DNA from: a virus
Length of the DNA stretch: 38,677 bases
IMG/VR virus record: IMGVR_UViG_3300023174_000345
Coordinates: 1 to 38,677 of that record
Reading direction: 5' to 3' (one strand)
The notes under the pieces are model-generated. The model saw only the letters and a list, made by a program, of their open reading frames with translations. It was not told the origin of the DNA and made no database searches. Shown here piece after piece: positions 16,077 through 25,513 of this stretch. Both the position numbers and the translations under genes were made by a program. Within the stretch, counting starts at the first letter, position 1. Every line of letters starts with the position of its first letter.

Positions 16077-18518
16077 ATGGCAAAGAAAGCAGGCGCACCT
16101 GATACTAAGGCACTTAAAGATGAAGTTGCCTTATATAAATTAATAGAAGAAACGGCTAATGAAGTAAATTTAAGTGTTGAGCGAACTGCCCAGCTTCAAG
16201 AAAGAGCTTCTGAGGCTATTCAAAAGGGACTAGCCGCCGGAAAAACGTTATCACAGATACATGATGAAATACTTGACACCATGGAAGCTCAGGTTGCCGC
16301 GGCAAAGGAAACTGAAAAATCTGAACACCGGCAACAAAAAGCAGCTGAAAAGAAGAAAAAGTTAAAAGATGAGGTATTAAAAGCCGAAGAGACAATAAAA
16401 AATCTTACCGAAGATACGTCTAATATAATGAAGGCAGCTCTTAAGTATGATAAATCTTCAGCAGCAGTAGCCCATCAAGAATTAGATTTGGCTAAAGAAA
16501 ATCTTAAAGCTCGATTAGCATCTGGCCAAATTTCACGAGATGATTATAACACTCAAATAGGAATAGTAGATCAATTACATAGATCGCTTTCTGCTTCCAT
16601 GAAGTTACGAGAATCTATAGGTGATGAAAAAGCTGAAGCATTGGCAGAAGGTTTCGAATCAGCGGGAGGTGCAGTAGAAAAACTTACATTAGGACTAGTT
16701 AAAAGCGAATCAGTTCAAAACGGATTAATGTCGTTGACTAGTAAATTAGGTCCTGGATTCATAGCTGCCCTAGGTCCTATAATGATACTAGTAGATCTTG
16801 GTAAAAAATTATATGATGTCATGGGTGAAATCAATGCCGAGACCCAAGCTACGGCAGATGCCACCGGCCTTTCATTTAGCGAATCCGAAAAATTAGTAAA
16901 GTCAAGTTATGAGGTAGCCGCAGCTGGTGGAACTATATTAGCAAATCAAAAAGATATATTAGCATCATCTACTGCATTAGTACAAGAATTCGGAAATACG
17001 GAAATATTAGCTGGAGATACCGCAGCGAATTTAGCTGATTTATCAAAGGCAATGGGATATTCTGTACAGAGTGGAGCTAAATTACAAAGTATTTTAATGA
17101 ATTCTGGCGGAGCTAGTGCCGATGCAGCGTTAGGTATTCAACAAGCTGGTGCTAGTTTAGCAGAAGCATATGGTGTACCATTTGACGATGTTATTCAAGA
17201 CATAGCAGAATCTGGTGAAGAAGTTGCTAAGTACTTTGCTGGCATGCCAGATGACGCTGTGAAAACTACGGTTCAACTCAAAGCCATGGGACTTAGTTTG
17301 AAACAAGCTAGTAAAATGGCGGATAGTTTACTTGATATTGAAGCATCATTAAAAGCTGAGACAAAAGCTCAAATCATGTTAAACAAGAATATCAATTTAG
17401 ATAAAGCCCGCCAATTGGCAGCCGAAGGTAAGATAGCAGAAGCAGCTGCGGAAGCTACTAAACAAATCGGATCCGCTGCTGAGTTCGCAAAAATGGATCA
17501 GTTCCAAAAGAAAGCAGCTGCTGAAGCCGCTGGTCTAACATTAGAAGAATTATCTAAGACATATATAATGCAAGAAAAGATGGCAAATATGTCTGACGAG
17601 CAAAAAGCGTTAGCTGAAAAATATGGCGATAAGTTAGGAGATATTAGTAAATTAGACAAAGATCAGATATCTGCTAAACTAACTGCATTACAAGGACAAG
17701 AGGCAATGAACGCTTCTATGGAAAATTTCCAAACAGCTATTAAATCAGCGTTGCTTCCGGTAATGGAATTAATAGGTCCGATCTTCCAAGGTATAGGTAT
17801 AGTTATTGATACATTATTAGTAAAACCTATAGGGTTCGTCGTTGGCCTTATTAAATCGATGGGTGATTATTTAAGTAAAAATTTAGATACATTAGCAGTT
17901 TTTGGTACTACATTTTTATTGATTCTAGGATATATGAAGGCAGCAGTAATTCAAGAACAATTATTAGCTGGAATTCAATTAGTAAAATTAGGATATCAAC
18001 AAGCGGCTAATGCAGCGGCGTTAATTTATAATGGAATTCAGACCGCAGCAACTGCAATTGCAACCGAAGGATTATTACCATATATAGCTCGAATGGCAAT
18101 GGCAGCATTTGGCGCGGTTGCAAGTATTCCAATTGTTGGTCCATTTATAGCTCCAGCAGCAGCTGCCGCCGCCCTTGCGTTAGGTTATAACTATATGAGT
18201 AAAGCCGATGATGCTGTTATTCCTCCCGTAGGAGAAGGCGGACCTGGTTATTCACGAGTATTATCTGGACCAGAAGGTAGTATTGCTCTTAATGATAAAG
18301 ATTCTTTAATAGCTGGCACCGATTTAGGAGGCGGCGAAAATGCTCCAGCCGGCGGTGGCGGCGGATCAGTAGACATGTCACCGTTAGTAGCGGCAGTGCA
18401 ACAAACCAATGCATTGTTAGCCCAAATGATTAATAGCCCATCACCTGTATTGATAGGAGATGAAGCGTTACGTAAAATTGGCAGAAATGTAAAAGTACAA
18501 AATTCTAGAGGAGCATAA
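16077..18518 (+). CDS. Tape measure protein, gp29-like
   Basis: An 813-residue protein with tape-measure architecture. A long charged, Ala/Lys/Glu-rich helical and coiled-coil N-terminus runs to about residue 215. Hydrophobic patches occur near 223-245 (LGPGFIAALGPIMILVDLGK), 606-622 and 677-705 (ASIPIVGPFIAPAAAAAALA). The end is glycine-rich and flexible, carrying a GEGGPGYSRVLSGPEGS motif. It fixes tail length, is threaded through the tube and may enter the host envelope during ejection. It is longer than T4 gp29 (590), suggesting a somewhat longer tail. Surrounding baseplate genes support the call. Confidence 0.8.
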   Translation: MAKKAGAPDTKALKDEVALYKLIEETANEVNLSVERTAQLQERASEAIQKGLAAGKTLSQIHDEILDTMEAQVAAAKETEKSEHRQQKAAEKKKKLKDEVLKAEETIKNLTEDTSNIMKAALKYDKSSAAVAHQELDLAKENLKARLASGQISRDDYNTQIGIVDQLHRSLSASMKLRESIGDEKAEALAEGFESAGGAVEKLTLGLVKSESVQNGLMSLTSKLGPGFIAALGPIMILVDLGKKLYDVMGEINAETQATADATGLSFSESEKLVKSSYEVAAAGGTILANQKDILASSTALVQEFGNTEILAGDTAANLADLSKAMGYSVQSGAKLQSILMNSGGASADAALGIQQAGASLAEAYGVPFDDVIQDIAESGEEVAKYFAGMPDDAVKTTVQLKAMGLSLKQASKMADSLLDIEASLKAETKAQIMLNKNINLDKARQLAAEGKIAEAAAEATKQIGSAAEFAKMDQFQKKAAAEAAGLTLEELSKTYIMQEKMANMSDEQKALAEKYGDKLGDISKLDKDQISAKLTALQGQEAMNASMENFQTAIKSALLPVMELIGPIFQGIGIVIDTLLVKPIGFVVGLIKSMGDYLSKNLDTLAVFGTTFLLILGYMKAAVIQEQLLAGIQLVKLGYQQAANAAALIYNGIQTAATAIATEGLLPYIARMAMAAFGAVASIPIVGPFIAPAAAAAALALGYNYMSKADDAVIPPVGEGGPGYSRVLSGPEGSIALNDKDSLIAGTDLGGGENAPAGGGGGSVDMSPLVAAVQQTNALLAQMINSPSPVLIGDEALRKIGRNVKVQNSRGA

Positions 18519-18520
18519 AC

Positions 18521-20110
18521 ATGGCTTTGATAACAATGAAATCTAATTTAGCATTGCAGCGAGACCCAATTCCGTCTACAGGTAATCGGGCAGTTCGTGC
18601 TGGATTAGATGTGGTAAGAATGAGCAAGTTTCTAGCTTCTGGTAAAGGTTTAGAATTTTTAGCAAGACAGCAAGGATTGCAATTAACTAATCCAAATATG
18701 GAATCAGTTAACGGAGTTGTTGATGTTAAAGCTAACTTGAAATTATATCAGACTAAAATATTCAATCCAGCCAAGTTTCTTCGAAATGTAGCAGGCGATG
18801 GTATATTTCCAAGACATACAGAACGTCATGGACTTACCGCGGATCCGACATTTCTTAAGTATGAGCATTTATTAAAGATTCAACGCGTAGATAAAACCAA
18901 TCAAAATAGATTAGTAAAATTACATAACGATTTACTTAAAGATCCGAACTTGACAAGCGTCGGAGGAATTATTAATATACTAAGCGGACCCACTGGTCCA
19001 TCAAGTATATTAGGAGCAGGTGAAACTCGTATTAGACGTTCGGTAAATAGCCGTACGGATTTAAGTTCGTTCAATAATAGAGGCGCTCGAGTTGAACCTG
19101 TGATATATGATTCCGAGACTAAACCTAAATCAAAATTAGAAGATAGATATAAAAAGAATTTATCTACTCCTGAGATACCCGATGGAGTATTTGCGACAAA
19201 GCCAGTTGATATCAATACTCAACGATACTTTACATTGTCATATGGTCAAATTGCTAAAAAGGCAAACGATCGTACACCATCTACAACTGACTTGAATAAT
19301 TTTGGAAATGATATAGCAAATGGTGCATTACAACCTAAACAGAAGACAGAATTTAAAAATGTATATCCATTAGGCGGTGTTATAGGCGGTGATGTTACAC
19401 CAGCGAATGCAACTAATTATCGTACGACAAATTTAGAAAAATTATACGGCTATACATCATATCGTAACTTAGATCGTAGTAATACCACAAAAGGAGCAGC
19501 TCCAGATAAATTTATGCGGGGTGAACATGGTCGTGACATTATTAACTTTTCTATTGGAGGTATCAAATTTCGGGCTTATATTGATAGCATATCAGATAAC
19601 TTTAGTCCAAATTGGAATGAAGCAAATGACCAAGGCCGAGCAGATCCTAAAGTGATGTTAACTTCATTTACTCGTACCATAAGCGTATCATTTAAAGTGG
19701 TTGCTACATCTCGAGCAGATTTGGGGTCGGTTTATGATAAATTGAAAAGTTTAGCAAGACTTACCATGCCTAAGTATTTAGGTAACGGTTTTACTGGAGA
19801 CTTTGTGCAATTAACTATTGGTAACTTGTATCGCAATGAATATGGATACATTACCGGTTTGAGTTATGATTGGGACAGTGAATCTCCATGGGAAATCGAT
19901 GAAGGTATTGAATTGCCATTATATACAAGTGTAACTTTGGACTTCACATATATTGGTAACACCCGTATGAGTAATGGACATAACGTATTCAATTATAACT
20001 ACGGTAAGAGTAAATTACCAGTTGTTAGTGGTATCACAGATGAGCCAGGTGTATCGGACCCAACTGATAAGTTTAAAGATAGTACAGGCGAAACAGGAAA
20101 AGCATCATGA
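18521..20110 (+). CDS. Baseplate tube initiator / cap, gp48 or gp54-like
   Basis: A 529-residue protein. The N-terminal 320 residues are variable. The C-terminal part from about residue 328 carries the conserved blocks FSIGGIKFRAYIDSISDNFS, then GRADPKVMLTSFTRTISVSF and YDKLKSLARLTMPKY, ending in VTLDFTYIG. This pattern (FRAyIDSisDnfsP, SvSFkVvA, L-LA-MPkY) recurs in gp48/gp54-type baseplate proteins of large myoviruses. Those proteins link the hub to the tube and nucleate tube growth. It begins 2 bases after the tape measure and its stop overlaps the next start. Confidence 0.65.
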   Translation: MALITMKSNLALQRDPIPSTGNRAVRAGLDVVRMSKFLASGKGLEFLARQQGLQLTNPNMESVNGVVDVKANLKLYQTKIFNPAKFLRNVAGDGIFPRHTERHGLTADPTFLKYEHLLKIQRVDKTNQNRLVKLHNDLLKDPNLTSVGGIINILSGPTGPSSILGAGETRIRRSVNSRTDLSSFNNRGARVEPVIYDSETKPKSKLEDRYKKNLSTPEIPDGVFATKPVDINTQRYFTLSYGQIAKKANDRTPSTTDLNNFGNDIANGALQPKQKTEFKNVYPLGGVIGGDVTPANATNYRTTNLEKLYGYTSYRNLDRSNTTKGAAPDKFMRGEHGRDIINFSIGGIKFRAYIDSISDNFSPNWNEANDQGRADPKVMLTSFTRTISVSFKVVATSRADLGSVYDKLKSLARLTMPKYLGNGFTGDFVQLTIGNLYRNEYGYITGLSYDWDSESPWEIDEGIELPLYTSVTLDFTYIGNTRMSNGHNVFNYNYGKSKLPVVSGITDEPGVSDPTDKFKDSTGETGKAS

Positions 20111-20409
20111 ACAGATATAATGGATTACAGATAGTTAATAAACCAGAGCGAGTATATCGTACCACAAGATATCCTGTGTTTCCTAAACTAGCAACGGATA
20201 TCTATGTGCTAACAACATCTGGTGATAGATTGGATTTATTAGCAAACAAATATTACAATGATACTCGTTGGTGGTGGATCATTGCCCGTGCAAATAATAT
20301 TGGCAAAGGAACATTTGCTTTAGAGCCAGGTATGCAATTACGTATACCATTTCCAGTATTTTTAGGAGATATTGAATCTAAGATAGAAATAGTAAACAAA
20401 GAACGATGA
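20107..20409 (+). CDS. gp53: LysM-like baseplate protein, gp53-like
   Basis: A 100-residue protein with a single LysM-like domain: DIYVLTTSGDRLDLLANKYY, NDTRWWWIIARANNI and LEPGMQLRIP (about residues 31-78). T4 gp53, a baseplate wedge protein of 196 residues, has a similar LysM-type domain. This one is about half that length, so it is the domain with little else. Its ATG overlaps the stop of the upstream gene (ATGA) and the next gene overlaps its own stop, showing a tightly coupled baseplate operon. A peptidoglycan-contact role is possible, but the structural one is more likely. Confidence 0.7.
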   Translation: MNRYNGLQIVNKPERVYRTTRYPVFPKLATDIYVLTTSGDRLDLLANKYYNDTRWWWIIARANNIGKGTFALEPGMQLRIPFPVFLGDIESKIEIVNKER

Positions 20410-22205
20410 TACCTGATTTTATATCAAGAAAAGCTGGAGCACCTGCTCCACCGGGCATAGCTAAAGGTCCTAATAGATCTCGTAGAGGGTCTGCCTATCT
20501 ACGTATACCCGGACTGACAGATAAGCAAGGTGGTCATACATTTAGTAGTATTTATCCAGGCGAAGGTCGTCCAGCGTTACAAGTTACTAGTTGCGACTTG
20601 ACCATTAATGGTAAAGACTATGGTTTGATTGTCGAAGCGGCAATATCATTTGTATGTAATACATTGGATCAGTTTAGGTCGGTTCAAGAATTCTTAAAAC
20701 CAAAAAAAGAAATTACAATTAGTTTTGGTTATACTGATTACAACCCATGGGGCAGTGGTGGCAGTGCAACATACAAAGTAACATCATATAAATACTCTTT
20801 TAGTTTAAATGCTAGCAATCAAATCGAGTGTACGGTGAATGGTATCGGAAGAGCTAGTGGATTTAAAAGCTTTCAAGTTAATAGAACAATTCCTAGTAAG
20901 TCTGGCCAATCAATTGCAGTAGCTGGCGGGCAACCAAATGTTTATGATAGTATACTTCAGGCAATTCAATATCCGATATTACAAAAATTCTCAGCTATAT
21001 TTCCAAATGGTATTGAGCCATTAAATGAAGATACAACTATAATGCCAAGTACTGGTCCAGTATCTGATGGTATTCATTTATATTATAAACCACCAAAAGA
21101 ACAACAATCAAAAAAGGATCGTGGAGCTAATACATTAGAGCCATTATTAATGGTCGAGTTAGGTACATTGTTAGGTTGGGTACATGAAATATTACAAACA
21201 CAAGAGTCTACTGCGACAATGGATTATCAAAGTTTAGCAACCGGCCGAAAGATTAGCGGTATCTGTACATGTAATCCATCTAAAATATTTTTCGCTGACA
21301 ATACTACACATAACTTATGGACCCAGGTAAAAGCTTTAGAAGCTCAAAATACTATTGATAGTGATAATACTAACGGTAAGATTTTTGTATTCAGCGGCGC
21401 GCCAGAGTTCACCGGTAATTTATTAACGGAAATGTTAATCGGATATGATTTATTGTTTGAAATACTCACGGAAGTAGATACTAATAAAGCAAAATCTGAA
21501 AGTGGAATAGATCGTAGAAAGCCAGGTAATATTACATTGGAAGATTTTTTAGCTAAAATCGGATCTGCTGTAAATGATGCCTCCGGTGGTGTATATGATT
21601 TACGTTTAGTTACCAATCCGACAGAAACTAACCAAAATAAATTTTATCTAGTAGATCAGGCAGATGCTGGTAATACAGCACCATCGCCTACAGTATATCG
21701 AGCATTGACCGGGGACGGTGTAACAAGATCTGTGGAAATGACAGGCGAACCTGATCAGGATATGATTAATGGAGCATTGTATGCATCTGGTATCAAATCA
21801 GGTACATCTGATGCCGCTTCAGGTACTCCAGTTAATCCAGATCTGGCAGCTAAGGCAGCTACTGCAAAAACCAATTTAGTTACATTGATCACAAACTCTA
21901 TACAACCGGACGGTCAAGGATTTACAGATGATACGGTTAGTAAATTGAAAGCAGAAATTGTATCAATACTACAAGGACAAAAAGCATCTGATCCAGCAGT
22001 TCGTATGCAAGTACCTGGTCCATTGAATCTCGGAATTACAGTTGATGGTAATGACGGATTCAAATTTGGACAAATTATTACAGCAGATGTAGTTCAAGGA
22101 TTAGCAGGATATGATCAAGTATGTTTTCGAGTAATTGAAATCAAGCATTCGATCAAAGAAAATGATTGGGAAACAAAAGTATCAACAGTAATGGATATTA
22201 TCTAA
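20406..22205 (+). CDS. Baseplate hub protein, gp27/gpD-like
   Basis: A 599-residue protein. Residues 60-150 hold a beta-domain (LQVTSCDLTINGKDYGLIVE, then KPKKEITISFGYTD). This resembles the hub proteins of contractile tails (T4 gp27, P2 gpD, VgrG N-terminal part). The C-terminal VCFRVIEIKHSIKENDWET is the closing motif often seen in these hubs. The middle (about 200-450) is long and less familiar. No lysozyme catalytic motif is visible, so the T4 gp5 cell-wall enzyme must lie elsewhere or be replaced. It overlaps genes on both sides by a few bases. Confidence 0.6.
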   Translation: MIPDFISRKAGAPAPPGIAKGPNRSRRGSAYLRIPGLTDKQGGHTFSSIYPGEGRPALQVTSCDLTINGKDYGLIVEAAISFVCNTLDQFRSVQEFLKPKKEITISFGYTDYNPWGSGGSATYKVTSYKYSFSLNASNQIECTVNGIGRASGFKSFQVNRTIPSKSGQSIAVAGGQPNVYDSILQAIQYPILQKFSAIFPNGIEPLNEDTTIMPSTGPVSDGIHLYYKPPKEQQSKKDRGANTLEPLLMVELGTLLGWVHEILQTQESTATMDYQSLATGRKISGICTCNPSKIFFADNTTHNLWTQVKALEAQNTIDSDNTNGKIFVFSGAPEFTGNLLTEMLIGYDLLFEILTEVDTNKAKSESGIDRRKPGNITLEDFLAKIGSAVNDASGGVYDLRLVTNPTETNQNKFYLVDQADAGNTAPSPTVYRALTGDGVTRSVEMTGEPDQDMINGALYASGIKSGTSDAASGTPVNPDLAAKAATAKTNLVTLITNSIQPDGQGFTDDTVSKLKAEIVSILQGQKASDPAVRMQVPGPLNLGITVDGNDGFKFGQIITADVVQGLAGYDQVCFRVIEIKHSIKENDWETKVSTVMDII

Positions 22206-22750
22206 TGAATAGGCCACTTAAATTTGTACCAAAAATAGCACAAGCCACCCAACGTAATGAAATATCTCGAGGCGAATTCACATATAACAATGTGCCATAT
22301 TATGGTTTAGTACTTCGTGTACAAGGTGAGCCATATGGAATTGTTAATGGACGCCGTGTTGCGTTAAACAATACTACTGATGCAATTGTTACTCGTAATA
22401 GCATATACGAATCACTTACCAAATTCAATCCAACCAAATGGATTGTACCTGTACAGGAATATCGTAAGGTAACCGATGAAGAAAGAGCTGCTGGTGTTAT
22501 AACACGACATCTTTTCCGGAAACGTACCACCGGTGAATTCGTTGAAACTGCTAAGACCCGTAAAATAACGCCAAATGATTCCGCAGCTATCAATGGATCA
22601 TTATATGAGTCTATCGAAGTGCCATGGAAGATATCCGGTGAAGAATTCGATGTTCGGTTAGCAAATGAAATCACATTGACAAAGTTTGAGCAGTATTATC
22701 CAGGCATAAAAAAATACTTGTCAGATTATTTGGAGTTTTACCGAAAATGA
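22205..22750 (+). CDS. Unknown protein at end of baseplate operon
   Basis: A 181-residue protein. The start is ATG 22205, overlapping the hub stop codon (TAATG). An upstream in-frame TTG (22166) would lie inside the hub gene. The sequence begins MNRPLKFVPKIAQATQRNEI, then has a FTYNNVPYYGLVLRVQGEPY block and a basic central region; the end is aromatic and charged (LSDYLEFYRK). No enzymatic motif or membrane segment is visible. Operon position points to a baseplate or tail role. It is followed directly by a promoter and the replication genes, so it is the last structural gene here. Confidence 0.55.
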   Translation: MNRPLKFVPKIAQATQRNEISRGEFTYNNVPYYGLVLRVQGEPYGIVNGRRVALNNTTDAIVTRNSIYESLTKFNPTKWIVPVQEYRKVTDEERAAGVITRHLFRKRTTGEFVETAKTRKITPNDSAAINGSLYESIEVPWKISGEEFDVRLANEITLTKFEQYYPGIKKYLSDYLEFYRK

Positions 22751-22761
22751 CCTTATATTTA
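22729..22761 (+). promoter_or_regulatory. Middle-type promoter, Bacteroidota-like
   Basis: TTTGGA (22729-22734) and TATATTTA (22754-22761) are 19 bases apart and overlap the end of the previous gene. The predicted start of transcription is within a base or two of the ATG at 22766, so the mRNA should be nearly leaderless. Confidence 0.65.
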
Positions 22762-22765
22762 ATGC

Positions 22766-24112
22766 ATGGTTATTATCGAGACAGAGAAAGAGTTTCAGAA
22801 GTTACAACGTAATATAGAGGCTCAGGAATCTATTTGGATTCCGGTATTCTCTGATTCTTTCAAGCATTACTGTAATAACCGGATAAGTTTTGTATACATT
22901 TATTTGTTAGAAGACAATCAAGACTATATCATATCATTCAATCATAAGGATTGTATAAATTGGAAATCCGAACGTCTACAACAACTTAAAACAAATCATA
23001 ATATCTATGCCCTGAACAAGAAATCGTTTAGTTATTTCTATCCATATACGGTACTAGATATAGATTTAATGAATTGGTTCATAAGCAATGATACCATGCC
23101 ATTAGAAGATTGTGATACTGAAGTGCATGAGAGTTTCAATAGATGGTATTACAATGTGCCATGGATCAATGACTTGATTCCTATTACTAGGCATTATGAG
23201 CGATGTAGATCAATTCGGCAGCATGTGCAATCCATTATGCCTGATATTCATATTGATACTAGTTTTGAAGAGTACAATGCCATTGTAATTGATAACCTAG
23301 CCGTTATTGAACGAAATGGATTGCATATCGACTATGATAAGTTTGTAGAGAAACTAAGTGCCAATGGCATAGAACGTAACACCGCGTTTACAGAGTATAA
23401 CATTTATACTAATACGGGTCGACCTAGTAATAGATTTGGAGGAGTTAACTACGGTGCTCTGAAAAAAGATGATGGATCTCGAGAAGCGTTTACAAGTAGA
23501 TTTGAGCGTGGCATGCTAATTGAATTTGACTATGATAGTTATCACGTAAGAATTATTGCAGAACTTATCGGGCATCCATTACCAAAAGATTCAATACATG
23601 AATGGTTAGGTAGACAATATTTCAATACACCGGTATTATCTGATGAACATTACGAACAGGCCAAACAGATAACATTTCGACAATTGTATGGCGGAGTTGA
23701 AAGCCAATACGAGCATATTCAATTCTTTCAAGACATCAAATCGTTTATCAATAAGCTATGGATTCAATATCAAACTCAAGGATACATTCAAACTCCTATA
23801 TTTGGTCGTAAGATAAAAAGAGCCTGGTTCCCGGACATGAATGCCAATAAACTATTCAATTATTATCTCCAGGCCACTGAGACAGAGCAGAACATGATTA
23901 TTCTTAACAATGTGAATGAAGTATTGCAACATAAGACATCTAAACTTATATTGTATACATATGATTCATTTTTATTTGACTATGATCTATCTGATGGCAA
24001 GGATTTACTATTACAAATACGACAAGTGTTGGAGCATGACAAATTTCCAGTAAAAATAAAAGCTGGTAAAAATTTCAACGAAATGGTTGATTATACGAAA
24101 AAGATTTCTTAA
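22766..24112 (+). CDS. Divergent family A DNA polymerase
   Basis: A 448-residue protein with the polymerase core of the Pol I family. TNTGRPSNRFGGVNYG (215-230) matches the TGRLSS block. Motif A is EFDYDSYHVRIIAEL (253-267), with D255 as the catalytic Asp and His260 where E. coli has Glu710. Motif B is AKQITFRQLYGG (299-310), keeping K300, F304, Y308 and G309 but with the usual Arg replaced by Tyr. Motif C is YTYDSFLFD (397-405), with D400 kept and the VHDE pattern changed to TYDS. There is no 5' nuclease domain; the N-terminal 200 residues may be a degraded 3'-5' exonuclease. It opens the replication module. Confidence 0.75.
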   Translation: MVIIETEKEFQKLQRNIEAQESIWIPVFSDSFKHYCNNRISFVYIYLLEDNQDYIISFNHKDCINWKSERLQQLKTNHNIYALNKKSFSYFYPYTVLDIDLMNWFISNDTMPLEDCDTEVHESFNRWYYNVPWINDLIPITRHYERCRSIRQHVQSIMPDIHIDTSFEEYNAIVIDNLAVIERNGLHIDYDKFVEKLSANGIERNTAFTEYNIYTNTGRPSNRFGGVNYGALKKDDGSREAFTSRFERGMLIEFDYDSYHVRIIAELIGHPLPKDSIHEWLGRQYFNTPVLSDEHYEQAKQITFRQLYGGVESQYEHIQFFQDIKSFINKLWIQYQTQGYIQTPIFGRKIKRAWFPDMNANKLFNYYLQATETEQNMIILNNVNEVLQHKTSKLILYTYDSFLFDYDLSDGKDLLLQIRQVLEHDKFPVKIKAGKNFNEMVDYTKKIS

Positions 24113-24117
24113 ATTTA
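24087..24117 (+). promoter_or_regulatory. Weak middle-type promoter
   Basis: TTGA (24087-24090) and TAAATTTA (24110-24117) lie 19 bases apart and overlap the end of the polymerase gene; the next ATG is at 24125. The upstream box is degenerate, so this is less certain than the others. Confidence 0.35.
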
Positions 24118-24124
24118 TGTTATA

Positions 24125-25084
24125 ATGGTTACAAAAGAAAATTTCATTCAACAAATGCAATCTGATACTGGATTTGATTCTGGTATCTGTGAGCAAGTAT
24201 GGCAATGTATTGATAGCGACAAATACGATGAGTTCCGAAACGAGTTCTTTAAGTTGTATCGCACATTGACCATTGATCAATTAACAGCAAACTTCCAAGT
24301 CTTTGCTCCATTCTATAATATAGTGCATACCGATAAGGTTGCCGGTGGAATGGGTCGAGGTGAGGTTGCCTGTGTTCTAGCATTGAAAGATTCACAAACA
24401 GGTGGTACAGTTGAGCATGATGTTATTGTTGGTGATAGGTTATATGAAGTAAAGGAATTGGAAGATGACATGTTCCGTCCAGCTAAGTATGGTAACGCCT
24501 TCAATTTCATGTTTACCGAACATATACAACGTTTTTATCGTGACATTGTATCATATTCCCAATTTCATTCTGATATCTGGGCACATGTAGAGCCTATCGC
24601 TGATCAATCAGATAGAGTAGCATCTGGATATGAATGGCCAGTTAAAACATCGTTATCAGCTTGGTATGAAACATTTAAACTGCTATATGAATGTATTACT
24701 CCAATACAAAGTGATACAATAGCTATCAAGACATCTGCCGCGGCCACATTTATTGAAGTGCCGATAAAGATTCTAGATATACTAGCCGACTATGACAAAA
24801 TGGCTAGCATGTTAACCATGGATCCAGATGTATTCCATTGGAAATTGCAACGGCATAGATATGTAGCCAATCCAGAATATTTCATTGACGATCTTCGTGA
24901 CATTAGAGATGGGTTCTTTGATAAAATTGATTCATTGATTTGTTTTGCAAAAGGCAAACCTGCCGAGCCAATTATATGTAAAAAAGAAGACTTTTGTATA
25001 TTTGCTTTGAGCCAAGGGCAGTATCGATTTAGATTAAAGGATCGAAAAGCCTCGCATAAGTATGATTTCTTGCAAAAACAGTGA
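24125..25084 (+). CDS. PD-(D/E)XK nuclease-like protein
   Basis: A 319-residue protein with a visible PD-(D/E)XK arrangement. It has GRGE (E80) on a helix before the core, then HDVIVGDRLYEVKEL, in which D99, E108 and K110 would be the metal-binding and catalytic residues. The C-terminal 200 residues are mixed and not recognised. Nucleases of this fold act in phage recombination, repair or host DNA degradation. Lying between the family A polymerase and gp32, a replication or repair role is likely. The spacing of the motif is good, but the fold has not been tested by structure prediction. Confidence 0.55.
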   Translation: MVTKENFIQQMQSDTGFDSGICEQVWQCIDSDKYDEFRNEFFKLYRTLTIDQLTANFQVFAPFYNIVHTDKVAGGMGRGEVACVLALKDSQTGGTVEHDVIVGDRLYEVKELEDDMFRPAKYGNAFNFMFTEHIQRFYRDIVSYSQFHSDIWAHVEPIADQSDRVASGYEWPVKTSLSAWYETFKLLYECITPIQSDTIAIKTSAAATFIEVPIKILDILADYDKMASMLTMDPDVFHWKLQRHRYVANPEYFIDDLRDIRDGFFDKIDSLICFAKGKPAEPIICKKEDFCIFALSQGQYRFRLKDRKASHKYDFLQKQ

Positions 25085-25089
25085 TAAGC

Positions 25090-25097
25090 ATATTTAT
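25090..25097 (+). promoter_or_regulatory. Late-type box ATATTTAT
   Basis: ATATTTAT lies 20 bases before ATG 25118, the only clear late-type box between the polymerase and gp32 genes. A TTGC about 17 bases upstream is a poor -33 candidate. Confidence 0.4.
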
Positions 25098-25117
25098 TGC
25101 ATATAGGACTTACATCA

Positions 25118-25513
25118 ATGAAAACACAGTTACTTTGTACTTTTTCGCATAAACGGGATTTAGCAATTACGCTTGACTATATAAAGGCAAACTATACATT
25201 GCCAGAAAACAAGATTTTTGTTTTCGCTAATACCGAAGATGAACAGGAATGCTATTGCACATATAATATTGAATTGACAGCTGGAGTGAAACATAGCCAT
25301 AACACCATACTTATTCATCGTAAAAAAGAAAGCAATTCTTTGTATACGGTCAATGCTTTAAATTGTTTGGTGAAATCGTTGACAGGTAAAATTGATAAAA
25401 CATATCAAGTTAATTGGTCGGATTATCAAAACATGTTGCTGTTGAGTTATGATGGTTATGAAAATGATCTTCGCAAGATATCATTGAAGATGACAAAAAT
25501 ATTTAAGTTATGA
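25118..25513 (+). CDS. Unknown protein upstream of gp32
   Basis: A 131-residue protein. I start it at ATG 25118; an in-frame TTG at 25097 overlaps the promoter box. The sequence begins MKTQLLCTFSHKRDLAITLD and has a NKIFVFANTEDEQECYCTYN block with three cysteines over the whole protein. Homologous-looking proteins occur near gp32/uvsX in other marine T4-like phages, but I know no function. It does not resemble T4 RegA. Its stop overlaps the next start (ATGA). Confidence 0.55.
   Translation: MKTQLLCTFSHKRDLAITLDYIKANYTLPENKIFVFANTEDEQECYCTYNIELTAGVKHSHNTILIHRKKESNSLYTVNALNCLVKSLTGKIDKTYQVNWSDYQNMLLLSYDGYENDLRKISLKMTKIFKL

Noticed and set aside
25097-25117. TTG start for the 131-residue protein
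   Set aside because: It overlaps the promoter box; ATG 25118 is better placed.
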